A stretch of 64,000 nt of DNA from Acanthacorydalis orientalis (taxonomy: Eukaryota; Arthropoda; Insecta; Megaloptera; Corydalidae). Below the pieces are notes generated by a model. It was not told the origin of the DNA. It did not search any database and saw only the letters and a program-made list of their open reading frames with translations. The position numbers were made by a program, and so were the translations under genes. Each line of letters opens with the position of its first letter. The stretch's first letter is position 1. This document shows, piece after piece, positions 36,356 to 48,699 of this stretch. The stretch spans positions 33,686,439-33,750,438 of the forward strand of contig CM068322.1 of assembly GCA_034766995.1 (NCBI GenBank), read 5' to 3'.

Positions 36356-38013
36356 GATTATTTTATTAAAATGAAATTCATATATTTAGTTGTTAAATAA
36401 GTTTAATTAAATGATGTTGCCATTTATTGAAATTGGTAATTATATAGAAATTAACAGTAAAAATAAGAATATTTTTTTAAAGAAATGTAAATAAAAGGTA
36501 GCTCTATTCAGCAATGAATCTTTTCAATTAGGAAGGAATTTAAATTTTCCCACTTAAAACAGAAAAATATCTGGTTTTAATAATCATGGAAAAATGTAAA
36601 TAATTATACAATTGAAAAATTATAGAAATTTGTATTAAATAAGGAGGTTCAGCATATTTAAATTATATATATGTTTTGTTGAAGATACAAGGTAAAGATA
36701 ACAAACATGTTTGCAATGTTAATAACTGATTTTGAAACAGAAATGGTCGATCAAATTAGAAAACTAGTTATAATATACATTACAAAAAAAATGTTATTAG
36801 AAAATATATATATATTATCATGAAATAGATACTGAATACAAACACATAAGGCAATGCATAGTTCATACTATCACGTCGTACAGTTATATAAGAATATCGT
36901 GGTATGAAAACATTTAGAAAATTACATCACCGAATAAAATTGTACTCAGAAAATTTATATACAGGCGAACACACGGAACACTAGGAAAAATTTCATTTAT
37001 TACGACATTACGACGAGAATAGACTGCTTGTTATCGGTTTGTGAACATTAATCATACAGTTATATTCGTGAAACGTGTTTCTTTTCCGTAATAATATCGA
37101 CTGTGTACAATTATTAATTTTATCGATGTGTTTGTATTTGATTTATTATTTGATTAATTGATCTTTGTACGTAATTTCATTCAAAACTGAATCGAATTCG
37201 AAAAGATATTCGTTCGAATTTACCGCGTGTCACTAACAACTAGATCTATTATTCTATCTCTCTATCAACATGGACGTTCGCATTCTGTTGAGTCGGTTGT
37301 GTAAAATTAAAATTTTCCATTTCAGTGTTCAGTGCTGTTTTTTTGATTAACTATAGACACTTTTCAATTTCAAAAACTGTTTATCCTGAAAATAGAACAT
37401 TCGCAGTCAGTCGAATTGTAAGTACAGTTTCAAATACTATTAAACTGTTTTTTTCTCATTTTTCGACCACGTGCTTTTATATTCCCAGCTGTCATTTATT
37501 GCAATAATTTCAATATTTTCCAATTAATGTACTGAATGTCCGTATGAAATGAAATACATACGAGATCATTTATATGAAGTAGTAGGTATTGTAACATGGT
37601 CAATTATTATCGCTAAACATATAAAATTGTAAAACATTCCCTAGTTATACAAATCTATTATAAAACGTAATGTATATTGAATAGCGTTATGTATAATTCT
37701 AGAGTATATTGCTCACTGAATGTTTTCAATGTATTATTACCATTATAGAGAGCTTGTTAGAGCACAATATTTACAGATATTAAAGTAATGTAATATTTAT
37801 TCACTATTAATAAAAATTATACAACGAAATATTATTTAGACGAATCGATTTCGGTGCGTGTATACGTTTTATCTGGCCGTTTTTTTCTATTTTAATATTG
37901 GGCAGATGGTTGTCTCTCAAATGTTTTTTTTTCAGGGAATTGTTTTTCACGTTTTAATTATGTGCGGTTGGTTGAATTCTTCCAAATGAAATATTTATTT
38001 TTATACTAATTTC

Positions 38014-38022
38014 ATATATATA

Positions 38023-38098
<76 letters not shown>
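38014..38098. repeat. (TA)n microsatellite
   Basis: About 85 bp of TA repeat with one phase break, directly upstream of an RTE-like relic. Confidence 0.95.
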
Positions 38099-38101
<3 letters not shown>

Positions 38102-38169
38102 TAGATGAACTACCTAAAAACAAAAGTATTATTCAATGCGTTTGTCTGTCGAAGAAAATTGTAATAAAA

Positions 38170-38765
38170 TGAATAGAAATAGAAGTCACGAAATATGACT
38201 ATTTAGGCCAGCTTATCAGTAAAGATGGATCACTTATTGAAGAATTAAACAGGAGAATAAAAATTGAATAGGGCTGATTTGGTCGAAACGTCTTCATATT
38301 TGAATCAACAATCCCACACTGTTTGAAGAAAAAAATATTTGATCAATGTACATTACCATTCCTTATCTATGGTATTGAAACGAATGCTTAACACCAAAAT
38401 CATTCAGACTCCAAACAACATAGAGAAGTATGGAAAGATGCATGTTAGAAATAACAAGAAGTGATACGAAAAGAATAGAACGGACACGAAAATAGACAGG
38501 AAACACAGATGTAGTAAGAAGAGTGAAGAGTCTGAAATGGAAATGGGCGAGGGATGTTGCAAGAAGAGAATACAATCGATGAGCAACAGAAATCATTAAC
38601 TGTGAACCGAGGAATATAAAAAGACTTAGAAAGAGACCAATGAGCAGGCTGGATAAGGAAATCAAAATTTTTATCGGAAATAAGTGGAGAAGAGAGGCAT
38701 TATAAGTTGTACAAAATGGAAAATCATGGAAGAGACCTTTATCCAGAAATGGATTAACAGAGGCT
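38170..38765 (+). mobile_element. RTE-like retrotransposon 3' relic (reverse transcriptase C-terminus)
   Basis: Plus-strand pieces read KYDYLGQLISKDGSLIEELN, then FDQCTLPFLIYGIET, then SMERCMLEITRSDTKRIERT and SLKWKWARDVARREYNR. This is the typical C-terminal region of insect 'endonuclease-reverse transcriptase' elements (LGxxISxDG, YGxET, LKWKWAGHVARR). Stops and frameshifts make it dead. A 5'-truncated copy, as expected for a non-LTR insertion. Confidence 0.8.
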
Positions 38766-39357
38766 GATCATTTATTAATGAATGAATGTACACATAAATT
38801 AATATTTTAAAAGCTCATGAAATAAACATTTAGAGTTAAAAATGAGGTGCATGTCAGAAACCTACCATTCTTTCAAATATTTGCACAGAAAACGTGTCAG
38901 TGACATTTTATAAATATATAAATTTTTATTTAACATACAATACATCAATTTTCGTACCTCTAATGTAATTGATATTTCATATACGTTCTATATATATATA
39001 TGTGCTAAAGAAAACACATACACAAGTCTTGTAAAACCGTAAAAGTTGTACACACACATACGATGTGATCTGAACGTTGAAAGTAGAAAATAAAAGAGAA
39101 ATAAGAAGCAATAAAATGTACCTCGATAGGCGAAGGACCTTGGTCGGCCTCTAGTGCGCCACCGACAAAAAAAAAACAAATCTGCAAGAGAAGCGAGACG
39201 AGAACATTCTCGTGGAATAGGGCGACTTGAATTCAATGAGGACGTCGCGTCTGGAATGACGGGAGACGTGAAATATTACAGGCGAAAACACGGCAACCAT
39301 TCCGTTCGCTTTCAATATTAAAAATCATTACAGACACACACACACGTACACATTTAT

Positions 39358-39471
<114 letters not shown>

Positions 39472-39596
39472 TGGCTGAATAATGCATAACGTTGATAATA
39501 AATTTAATAATTCGCTGCTACATTTGAGTTTCTCTTCGACAAATTTCTTTTAATATAAAATGCGATAAATAAAAATATTTAATTTTAACGCGTGAC

Positions 39597-39770
39597 AAAC
39601 GTTTCCTTTCACAGATGAATCGTTGTCTCATCGAGACTAATAAAAAATGTTCAATTTGAATATTCGTCGATCGTATTCGATCTTACCGATTTTTTTTGTG
39701 GTTTGTGTGATGAAGGGACAATTCATTCGTGAAAGTGAATTTAGAGCCACAGTGCCGGAACTGTATTTCT
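39597..39770. repeat. Fold-back repeat piece
   Basis: Contains AAAAATGTTCAATTTGAATA, TTTGTGGTTTGTGTGATGAA, then CATTCGTGAAAGTGAATTTA and the end GAGCCACAGTGCCGGAACTG, the best example of the family's terminal sequence. Confidence 0.65.
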
Positions 39771-39821
39771 GCGACGTGACGATTGTATTTTTGGCAAGTC
39801 TATAAATTCACATCAACTGAC

Positions 39822-39825
<4 letters not shown>

Positions 39826-39884
<59 letters not shown>
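39826..39884. repeat. (TA)n microsatellite
   Basis: About 59 bp of pure TA repeat, close to a fold-back repeat end at about 39770. Confidence 0.95.
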
Positions 39885-39887
<3 letters not shown>

Positions 39888-40076
39888 GCATTAAACCAGC
39901 CCCAATCATCAGATAAACGAACCATTCACTCCGCATAAACACAACGTTATTGCGCGAATATTTTCCAGTATTGTACGGATTTTCATTAAGGACGAGTGAG
40001 TGTACGATTACGAAAACCAATAAATTCTAATAAAAAAAAAGTTCCGCGGAGAGAAATAATATTCGTGTCATATTTT

Positions 40077-40083
<7 letters not shown>

Positions 40084-40154
<71 letters not shown>
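40084..40154. repeat. (TA)n microsatellite
   Basis: About 71 bp of pure TA repeat. Confidence 0.95.
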
Positions 40155-40157
<3 letters not shown>

Positions 40158-41171
40158 TTATTGGCGAGATTAAGGCACGGTTCTTTCTTAGAAGAGGGAA
40201 AAAAATGTGTGGCGTTTAATAGGTTAACTGTTTTGAATATTGTTTCGAAAACAATTCTCATGAATATCAAAACAAAAAAAATATATAATTAAAACGTCAT
40301 ATTCTTCTATGAAGAAAATTACAGAACGTATGAATAAACATTACTTTCGTCGTTTACTAACAGAGATCTATTAATCTAAATCTGCCCGTTGACGTATAAA
40401 CAGTAATAAAAAAAGACCTTGTACAATCTTAATAGGATGTCAAGTTCGATATTGATATTCGAACCGACTGCACGAATAGCAAGCAAACACCGCCGTGCGA
40501 GGAACGGATCGGTCTGTCGTACATTTCAGGAGGAGTGTGTCGAAAACAGAGGTCATGAATACAGAAACAATATTTCACGACCGAACTACGAACAAATAAT
40601 ATATGCATAACTAGAAGTTAAAAAAAAGAATGTATGAATTACGGCGCGGCGTTCGGATATTCTCCACCGCGGTTCGCGAACAGCGTCGAACCCGCACCGG
40701 CGAGAAAAATGCACGGAAAATGCGTTTGCATCGATAAAAGACCTCCATTTGTGGTTTCTATGATTATTTTAAAATTCATTGGCGAAAGTCCGGATAATAG
40801 ACGATTGCAAGGAATGTCAGTGTTCTATGAGTAGCAGAAAGGCAGATATTTGCAAATAAGAAAAACATGCGGTCAACTGTGTTTACTAAATCGGAACGGG
40901 AGAGTTAATTGAAGTGAATTTTATTCTTTCTTTTTTTTTAAAAAAAAGAATAATAAAATTCTAAGAAATTTTTTTAAAAAAAGAACAATAAAATTCTAAT
41001 TAAAAGAACTACTTGCAGACTTTGACGTTTTTTTTATATAAAATTAAATTGAAAACTTAACTTGTCCTGTAACGTTTCAATCGTCGAGGCACACAGGAAC
41101 GAATCTGTTTGAAAGTAAAAAAAACGTTTCGTTTTATTTTTGATTAAACACGGGAAAAAAGGAACACAGAC

Positions 41172-41172
<1 letters not shown>

Positions 41173-41210
<38 letters not shown>
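41173..41210. repeat. (TA)n microsatellite
   Basis: About 38 bp of TA repeat. A similar one lies at 41467-41502. Confidence 0.95.
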
Positions 41211-41211
<1 letters not shown>

Positions 41212-41459
41212 CGTGCGTGGGAAAGGGGTGCGTTAATACTAACACAAAATAGATAACAATTCATTTAGAAATTATCATAAATGACAACGGCGATGGATAA
41301 TGAATCTGTACAAGTCAGAGGTTCATCACAATCCGCGCCCGCACACACTACGTCCGTTGCTTGGTTCTAATTTATCTTAAACTGTCAATGTTTATTATAA
41401 ACAACAACAGTGCGTTTCCACGGCAACACACGGACAAGGAATCTAGACGATCGGCTATG

Positions 41460-41504
<45 letters not shown>

Positions 41505-41956
41505 CGTACTCGGAAATAATCTGCGCGATTTTTCACGGAATCACTTGTTGGAACGCGCCAATTTGTCAACGATCTATTGGAATCGTTTTAATTGTCTGCG
41601 CGTTATCGCGCTCGTTCTCCAAGGAATGAATCAACCGCACGACACGGCGCATTGTGTTAATTATTTCGCAGTGTGTTCAATTCGAACCGTTCAAGTCGAC
41701 GGAACCGATCCGATGCTGAGAAATTATCCAATTAATTTTTACGGATTGTTGTTGCTACAATCCGGGTAGAGTGAAAATAAATAATAGGTTTCGCGTTCGA
41801 AGCGATACAACGAATACAAATTCCGCCCCATCCGATGTTCAGAACAGCGTTTCTGATTAACTGTTCAATTATTACAAGTGTACATTACGCGAAAGTTTAC
41901 GAAATCGAACAGTGCGTGCACGCGTCGACGTTACCTAGAACGCATTGATATCATTA

Positions 41957-42377
41957 GATCGGTGCGAAAATAATTGCGGTTTTTATCATCTGTCGCGGAT
42001 TTTTCCAGTCACCGTCATCCTTTGTTATAGTCGTGCGATATGTGATTGTAAACGATGAAATCAGGACTAAAGATTTCGGCTTATGTCTATTGTTTTCATT
42101 CTCTGGTATTGTTGGATATAACGTCTTAAATCAGTCATGGAAAAAAAACGAAATGTTTGTTGCATGAGTTGAAATTGGGACAACGATCAAGCATCATATC
42201 GAAGCACTTTCGATGAATTCGTTAATTCCAGGACACCAGAATTCTATTTTGTAGGAATAAATAAACTTGTTTCCAGTTGGGAGGAATGTGTGCAGGCCAA
42301 TGGTCTTTATTTTGATTAATAAAATATAATTTTCAACTGATGCATACGTGAAAACCGCAATTATTTTTGCACCAACC
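41957..42377 (+). mobile_element. Non-autonomous mariner (internally deleted), TA duplication
   Basis: Inverted ends GGTGCGAAAATAATTGCGGT and, inverted, GGTGCAAAAATAATTGCGGT are flanked by TA (41955-41956 and 42378-42379). The ends resemble those of the Hsmar1/cecropia group. Inside, the start MEKKRNVCC (ATG at 42137) is followed within about 90 bp by the transposase end (FDEFVNSRTPEFYFVGINKL, then SSWEECVQANGLYFD). The catalytic middle is deleted. It can only move in trans. Confidence 0.85.
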
Positions 42378-42654
42378 TAACACCATCACTTCTGAAGATT
42401 TACTCTCACTATTATTTTCATATAAATATCTATTCATACATATTTTGTAGCTGTACAGTGAAATCTCTCTCCCTAAGATCAGTGTGCTGATCTTTAAGAA
42501 ACAATTTTAAGGATAAGAGAGTCACAATGCAACGTTCAGCGCCGATTCCGACTGTTTTTAAGATTTATTATTTTTTGGACTTAACACTGGGAAGAAAATT
42601 TAATTGTAACATGAAAAATCATGCAGATTAGATGAAAAAAACGGGGATGCTTCT

Positions 42655-43338
42655 CATTAGCCTATATTTTCTTTGGTTTCTATGACACTGTATTTCGAAC
42701 GATGAAACTGACTTAAAAATAATATCTTTGTCAGGTCTATCTAGTTTCATAATGAGGTCTATATTCTCTTATAGACTCTTTAAAATTATAATTGTATTTC
42801 TTGAATAATTGATTGTCGATACGTTTTTCGATGACGATGACATCATCTTCAGAGCGCTAGAGCATAGAAGAATCTTAGATATAGATTTTGTGTAGAACAA
42901 TCGTCATCATCATCGAAATCCGCATAAACAACAATCAAAAACAATCAGTTATTGAACATTTCTGCTCGGAAACTTTTTAACATCATTCAATAAGTAAATC
43001 ACTAGCATAAATTCTACATTTTTCTATCAATATATTTAACGGTTGTCTGCTTTAGAACATTATTTGTAGTTTGATGAAAATTCTATCGCTCTCAGAGTAT
43101 AGAGAAATCTAGATTCTCTGCGTTTGAGGTTTAAAAATGCTGAAATTGTCACCGAAATGATTAGAAGTTGCTATACACTTTCGTGATATTCGAAATAGTC
43201 GTCGAATTGTCTACAGAAAAACGCAAAGGAAATTCATATTTACACTTCTATTAACTTTGTAATCGGTGTTTGATAGTTATTCGGTTTCGGTTGTTTCTTA
43301 AAGAGAAAACAGGAAAAAAATCGACAACAATAGAAACC
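42655..43338 (-). repeat. 680-bp unclassified element, copy 1 (inverted to copy 2)
   Basis: An almost exact reverse complement of 54991-55670 by eye, over the whole length. Both copies end at CTAATG and GTTTCTATTGTTGTCG in the orientation of copy 2. The middle (about 42815-42985) is a fold-back core: GTTTTTCGATGACGATGACA on one side, AGAGCGCTAGAGC at the centre and CGAAATCCGCATAAACAACA on the other. No coding capacity seen. Confidence 0.8.
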
Positions 43339-44229
43339 GTTTCACAGACTTGAACCTTATCGATCCGTCGATTCAACCCTCCGGAGGTCCTGTCACACAC
43401 TCAAACGTCCTCGCCGTCGAACAACCCCCACTGCATAATCCGTAATTTTCCGTTCGGCGTCGCATTTCAAAAAAAAAGCCCCCGTCGACGTCACGTTCCG
43501 TTCGTCGCGCCCTCACACATAAAATACAATATTTAATATTCAGCAGATGTTCCGCAAGTTATTCGGCGAACGTTAAAATTATAACGCGCGACGAGTAATC
43601 CAGTATCATTACATAATAAAATGGATCGGCCGTACGTACGCCACGACAGGATATTCGGTTCATAAGTGGGGTAGTTTGGCGAGGACGTAATTTGTACGCT
43701 TTCGCTAAATACTCTTACGGACTGTTTGAGGTTTAAGTGCTCCTGCGGCTCGTCATCTACCATTTATATAGAGTGAACGAACGGGCGACGCGACGTTCTT
43801 CGGTGTCCCATTTACTCTTCGTACCTTATTACTAGTTTCGTCTAAGGCTCAGCTCTATAAATAAGTTTAAATGGAATATTAATTCACTTACTGATGGGGT
43901 CGGGGCGACGTCACGCGAAAGTTAGTGCTCTTTTTCTTGCAGCGAAGTTGTAGTTTGCGTCCCGTGCTCTACATAACGTTCACGTTTCGTTCTCAAACCG
44001 ACCGACATATATTTTTGTGTACGTGCATGTTTATATAAACGTTACCTACTCGCCAGAAGAACACATTTAAAAAATACAATTTTAATATATTCCTGAACAG
44101 AAACAACAAACTTCGAACGACATTAAATGTCAAAATTAGATAAGTATATTTATAATATAGAATTCTTATATTTTATATTTAAGTTTTATATTTTTTATTT
44201 AAAGTATAAAAACTGTGATAAAATAAATA
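43339..44229. other. CpG-rich patch, no gene
   Basis: 43380-43980 is rich in CpG. A 76-residue frame at 43533-43763 (-) matches nothing I know. It opens directly after a TATATAAATGG string, too close for a TATA box to serve that ATG. Confidence 0.4.
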
Positions 44230-44234
44230 TTCGA

Positions 44235-44370
44235 TAAACGGGACAAAAATGTAGAGACAGATTCGAAGAACATACAGACTGCGTACCACAAAATGAAAAT
44301 GTCACACAATATGCTAAACACTTGCTAGACACAAGACATGAGATAAGACACAATTAATGGAACTGGGACG
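44235..44370 (+). mobile_element. Possible Penelope-like GIY-YIG endonuclease relic
   Basis: A plus-strand frame reads RDRFEEHTDCV, then VTQYAKHLLDTRHEIRHN. The R-F-x-E-H ... A-x-H-L-x-x-x-x-H pattern is like the end of the GIY-YIG domain of Penelope-like elements. Stops follow. Short and uncertain. Confidence 0.35.
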
Positions 44371-44629
44371 TTCTTCGATAAACGAATAAACTAACTGAAT
44401 ATGCTGGAAAATTTCCAAATAAAAAGCTAAACTGGACCAAACGGTTTTCCAATAGGGACGGAAATTTCTAACAGGTTATATTTCTCAGATGTCAAACTGA
44501 CAGCTGTATTTTTTTCGACATCTGTTTCCGATATCAACTTTCTTACATGAATTTCACAAGAACAAGGAGTTATAGTTTAATTTATTAGGGTGTAACGTAT
44601 GAAATATGCGGAATTTGTAGGTGGGAATT

Positions 44630-45112
44630 AAAACGCAATATTTTTAACAAAACAAAATATATTTAATCAAAATAAACTCCATCGGCTTCAACGGTCTTTC
44701 GCCAACGAGAAATTAGATTGTTTATCCCATTTTTTTTAAATAAAAATCGACACTTTTAGAGCTTATAAAGTCTTCGAATCCTTGAATAACTTCTGTTTGG
44801 TTTCGGATTTTTTTGTTTCTTGAATAATATTCCAAGTGGCGAAAAAGATGACAGTCTGTCGTTGAAAGGTCTAGCGAATAAGGGGGATGCGGTAAAATTT
44901 CATAATTTGACGAATTTAATTCGGAAATTGTGTGTTCGAGATGTGTGTGGTCGAGCATTGTCTCGCAGTAGTATCGGTCCATATATATTGATCAGCATTG
45001 GCTGTTTTGTTTATAATTTTTCATTCATATTGTCGATTTCACGACAATATGACTCAGCCGTAATTTCTTCGCCTGATTTTCAAAAAGAATAATTGATTAT
45101 TCCTTTATTTGT
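44630..45112 (-). mobile_element. Mariner lineage 2, 5'-truncated copy
   Basis: Minus-strand frame ending YEILPHPPYSLDLSTTDCHL is the C-terminal catalytic region of a DD34D transposase. It is closely similar to 50320-50775, and the similarity stops abruptly at about 45112, where another repeat begins. Confidence 0.85.
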
Positions 45113-45157
45113 CCAACCTTGTTTGTACAACCTAATATAAATGCAAGTAGCAGTTAG

Positions 45158-45253
45158 CAAGTATTGAACTTTTTTGTAACAGAAATGTGCGTGTGCTTTG
45201 CGACAGACTAAAAAAAGATTTGTGAAACTTGATTCTTTCCCGTTCAACTTCAT
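45158..45253 (+). repeat. Short dispersed repeat (partner at 53060-53155)
   Basis: About 95 bp including TATTGAACTTTTTTGTAACA and GTGCTTTGCGACAGACTAAA. The inverse complement occurs at 53060-53155 with a few differences. Confidence 0.7.
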
Positions 45254-45259
45254 CGCAAC

Positions 45260-48200
45260 CAATCAGAACATGTCCAAGATATGTATACGGGACTGATTTC
45301 CACTTATACACAGAAACGCTGCTGTGACATTTTAATCTGACACTTTATACATCCGTTTGCTGTTTCAAATACAAACTGTTTCTAGTGTTCACTTGTATTT
45401 TTCTTAGACCTTTTCGACATGATTTTAAATCGTTACAGAGCAGCTTCTTTTTAACACGAATTAAAATTTTAATAAATCAACAGCCAGGACGTGCAAAGAA
45501 CCCGTTTCATAATGGAACGAATATGAATCGCAGAGCTCGAGAAATGTAAATGTTTCGCAGCGCGGTGGAAAAAATCACACTGAGCTCAAACGGGGCTCGT
45601 AATTAAATTCTTCATGATTTAATTACGAATCTTGTTAAGTCGAACTCCCCACCGTACCGAAAACGCTTTCTCCGCTCGTCCGACCGCACGGCGTCTTTCG
45701 AAATAATCCTCTCCAGATTTACTGTTCCATTAACGTCGACACAAAAGTACCCGATGCACACGAACGTCACATCGATGCTAATAAGGAGCGTCGGACGCGC
45801 GACCCGATGTCTCTAATCGGTTTATCTGTGCGAATCAATCGCCGCGAATAAAATGACTGGCCGAAACGGCAACCGAGCGATTTCGAACGAGCAAATCGGT
45901 ACGTTTGCACGGCTGAAATTATTTATACGCATTGTTCGTCGGTTTTGGAAATCGGCGAGCAGTCGGTCGCCCGCTCGTCGTTTCACCCACACCGTCACTC
46001 ACTCACTCACCGGCTGACTGACTGACAGATAGACGGACGGACGGGCGGCGAGCGGGCGGACACGCGCAATACCCGGGACCGCGCCGGAATTTCTCACCGG
46101 AAACGACGGCGTGCTGTCGGGTGTTCGAAACGGCGACCCGGTTCGCCAGTGACTCTACTCTACTAATCGATCCGTGAACGCACCTCGAGCACAAGAAGAC
46201 AGCAACACCGATTTGTCAATGTTGCACGGGAATCGCGGAAATCGGAATCCCCATTCCCGTTCGATTGTCTATATGTATCCATGCCCGTGATTGGACGATT
46301 TTTTTCCCACAACGTCACTGTTACTGTTTATCTTCGTCGGGAATTTGATTTTCCTCGCGACCTGTCTGTCCAATCGGAAAGTTTACAGTTTAACTTTCGA
46401 AAAATACTTATTCGTTTCGACCACGTGGGCAGTAAATGTGTCGGTGCAGTAAATTTATGCAGACTTTCTGTGAAAACAAACTGCACACAATTATTGATTT
46501 AACCCTTTGAGCGTTTATGTCACAAAAATGATCGCGGCCACATTTTTTTTTAGGATTTAAATAGCATTTAGAGACTAAACGGATTTAAACGACTTTTTTT
46601 TATAACGCACAAGTTTTCAAGCGTTCCGCTATATTTGGAACGGCATTATGTAAATTTCCTATATTTAGAGAAGAAAATAACAATTAACATGCGTTTGTAT
46701 AAACGTACGACCGAATCTTAATATTTGATCTATGAACTAGAAATAAATTTCAGTAAATTGAACTAGATGCTGCCGATAAGTTAATTAGAGTAAAATTTTT
46801 AATTCTGGTGCGTGGAGCACGATCAGATCTCTCTCTGTACGTTCTATTTCGTTCATGAATTGTTTTCAAACTATGTAATAGAGTTTTTATTACCTGTAAT
46901 GTGTGCATATATATTATATACATATATATATATATACATAATAATAATTCTGTTTGCTTGATTACTATTTTAAATAAGAGTTAAAAATAAACTTGAATAA
47001 ATTATGAAAATTGATGAGTGCACAAGATAAATTCAGTTAAAAATGAAATGTTTAGTATTTTTAGTAATTTAGAATTGTGTGAAAGAATTATTCTATATTT
47101 AGTCTGTATAATTGATAAAAATGCGATTTGAGAATGGAGCTCATTAGTGCGATGTTGAAACGCTTAAAGGGCGAATTTCAAAGATACGCCTCGATAATAT
47201 ATCATGTGAAACGAATTTAGCAGTCGTCCCGAGTTTCAGTGTTGTCTATAATACTGTCTGTTCACCCGTGTACGGCATGTATTTAAGGCCGACGGCTGGA
47301 AAACACACGGACTCTAAGACACTAATGTAACAACGATCCATCATCACGAATTTAAAACGTTGCTCGACCTCGTCCGCATCGTTTCCATTCGACGACGTTC
47401 CCCAGCGACGACCGGCACGAAACGTGCGACAACATTGCGTTCGGCCGAACACTGCCGGCGACGGCGTCCGCGGTTTTTGCGGGCGCAACCCTTCCCCGAC
47501 ACGACAGCCAACAATTCCATTCCGTCCCGACGAGAAACGTCGTCCGGACGTACGGCTGCGGATCCGCTTGAATTATTTATTCCATTTTCCGTGTTCGCAT
47601 TCCGCCGCCGGTGTCGGTCGCGCGCGGACGACGCGCACCTGTGCGCGCATCTCATTGCGGCGTTTCTGGCGAACGGCAATTCAATTTCTTGTCGATGGCG
47701 AGACGATGTATTCCCAGGACGAATGTGTCAAACATAAACGGGAATAATTGATACGAGGCGAAAAGATACAAAGGGGAGAGCGATTCGCACGTTCGACGGA
47801 ATCGGGGTTTTATAGATGCCGGGAATCAAATATTCAACGTTGGACGAGTCGAGCAGGAGTCAGGATATGAACTGATTTCGACGGTCGGGAGATGCGCCTG
47901 TCTTCTTTCATCGCGCCGTCTCTTTTCTTTTCCATTTTCATAATAATATTCGAATCAAACGTTGTAGAAATCCTATTATTATCAGCGCGATGGAATCAAA
48001 TTGTGTCCACTTTGTTGTGACATTTCTATCGATACGGACACAAAATGTTTTACGAATGGCTATTTTTCAGGACTATTTTCGCTGTCGCTTGTCCAGAAAT
48101 GTTTGAACAGGAACATTTAACGCAGTGACAGTGCCGGTAGTCATTAAAGACCCGAAAACCAGTATATTCCGTCAGTCATGAAAATGGCAACAAGAAAAAC

Positions 48201-48289
48201 CTCATCCGCCAAAAGAGTAAAGAGAAAAAGGGGCAGGGAAAAAGGAAGGATAAGAGAAAGAGAAAGAAAGAAAAACAATGTCAAGGTCG
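45260..48289. other. CpG-rich region, no supported gene
   Basis: 45500-46480 and 47200-47770 are CpG-rich and contain short simple repeats (CACT, GACG and CGGA units near 45990-46050). Open frames occur on both strands at once, a result of composition. 46500-47150 is AT-rich. Unmethylated promoter-like DNA or regulatory DNA is possible; no exon is convincing. Confidence 0.4.
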
Positions 48290-48695
48290 TCGGTCGGTCC
48301 GAGGTTTGTCTACATCGTCATTGTGAACATTCGCGAATAAATATTCTCATTGAAAGCATTGAACCTGTTTCTCCGCCAATGCTTGCCGACTCTGTTAGCC
48401 ATAGGTATGAATTTAGGCTGGCGGAGCCGCTCGATTAGAGGGTTTCCGAGCGGTTTGTGCCTATAAACATTCAGGCTCTGCTTATATACGAACTGTGCGA
48501 CCGTAACTACATTGGGATCCCAATTTAATCAGGCCGTCGGAAATCTGAAATGCTTGTCGAGGGCCATCTTCAGTGCCTTGTTTTGAACTCGTTCGAGTGT
48601 CGCCGTGTTACCCATGTAGACGTATTCCGCCAGATAGGAGCAGCATACGTGATGATCGGTCTTACGGCCATCTTTTATATCATAAAAATCACTGT
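48290..48695 (-). mobile_element. Jockey-like non-LTR retrotransposon relic
   Basis: Minus-strand pieces read MAVRPIITYAAPIW, then in another frame VYMGNTATLERVQNKALKMA. This is the C-terminal part of jockey/chicken-repeat type reverse transcriptases (RPxxTYAAPxW, LxxxQNKxLRM). Frameshifts and stops break it. Confidence 0.75.
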
Positions 48696-48699
48696 TTGT

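Larger units (their letters stand above)
32396..38013. other. AT-rich intergenic region right of INPP5F
   Basis: No gene supported. It holds INPP5F 3' UTR sequence, TA arrays (32795-32846, 33419-33480, 36320-36352) and a perfect hairpin at 36135-36248. Short frames here are not protein-like in composition. Confidence 0.5.

Noticed and set aside
38363..38665. 100-residue minus-strand frame rich in Leu and Ser
   Set aside because: Antisense to the RTE-like reverse transcriptase relic.
43533..43763. TATATAAATGG followed by a 76-residue frame as a promoter and gene
   Set aside because: The ATG overlaps the TATA-like string, so transcription would start downstream of it.
47344..47747. Three overlapping frames of 107-125 residues
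   Set aside because: They lie on both strands of one CpG-rich patch and are rich in Arg and Ala, as expected from composition.
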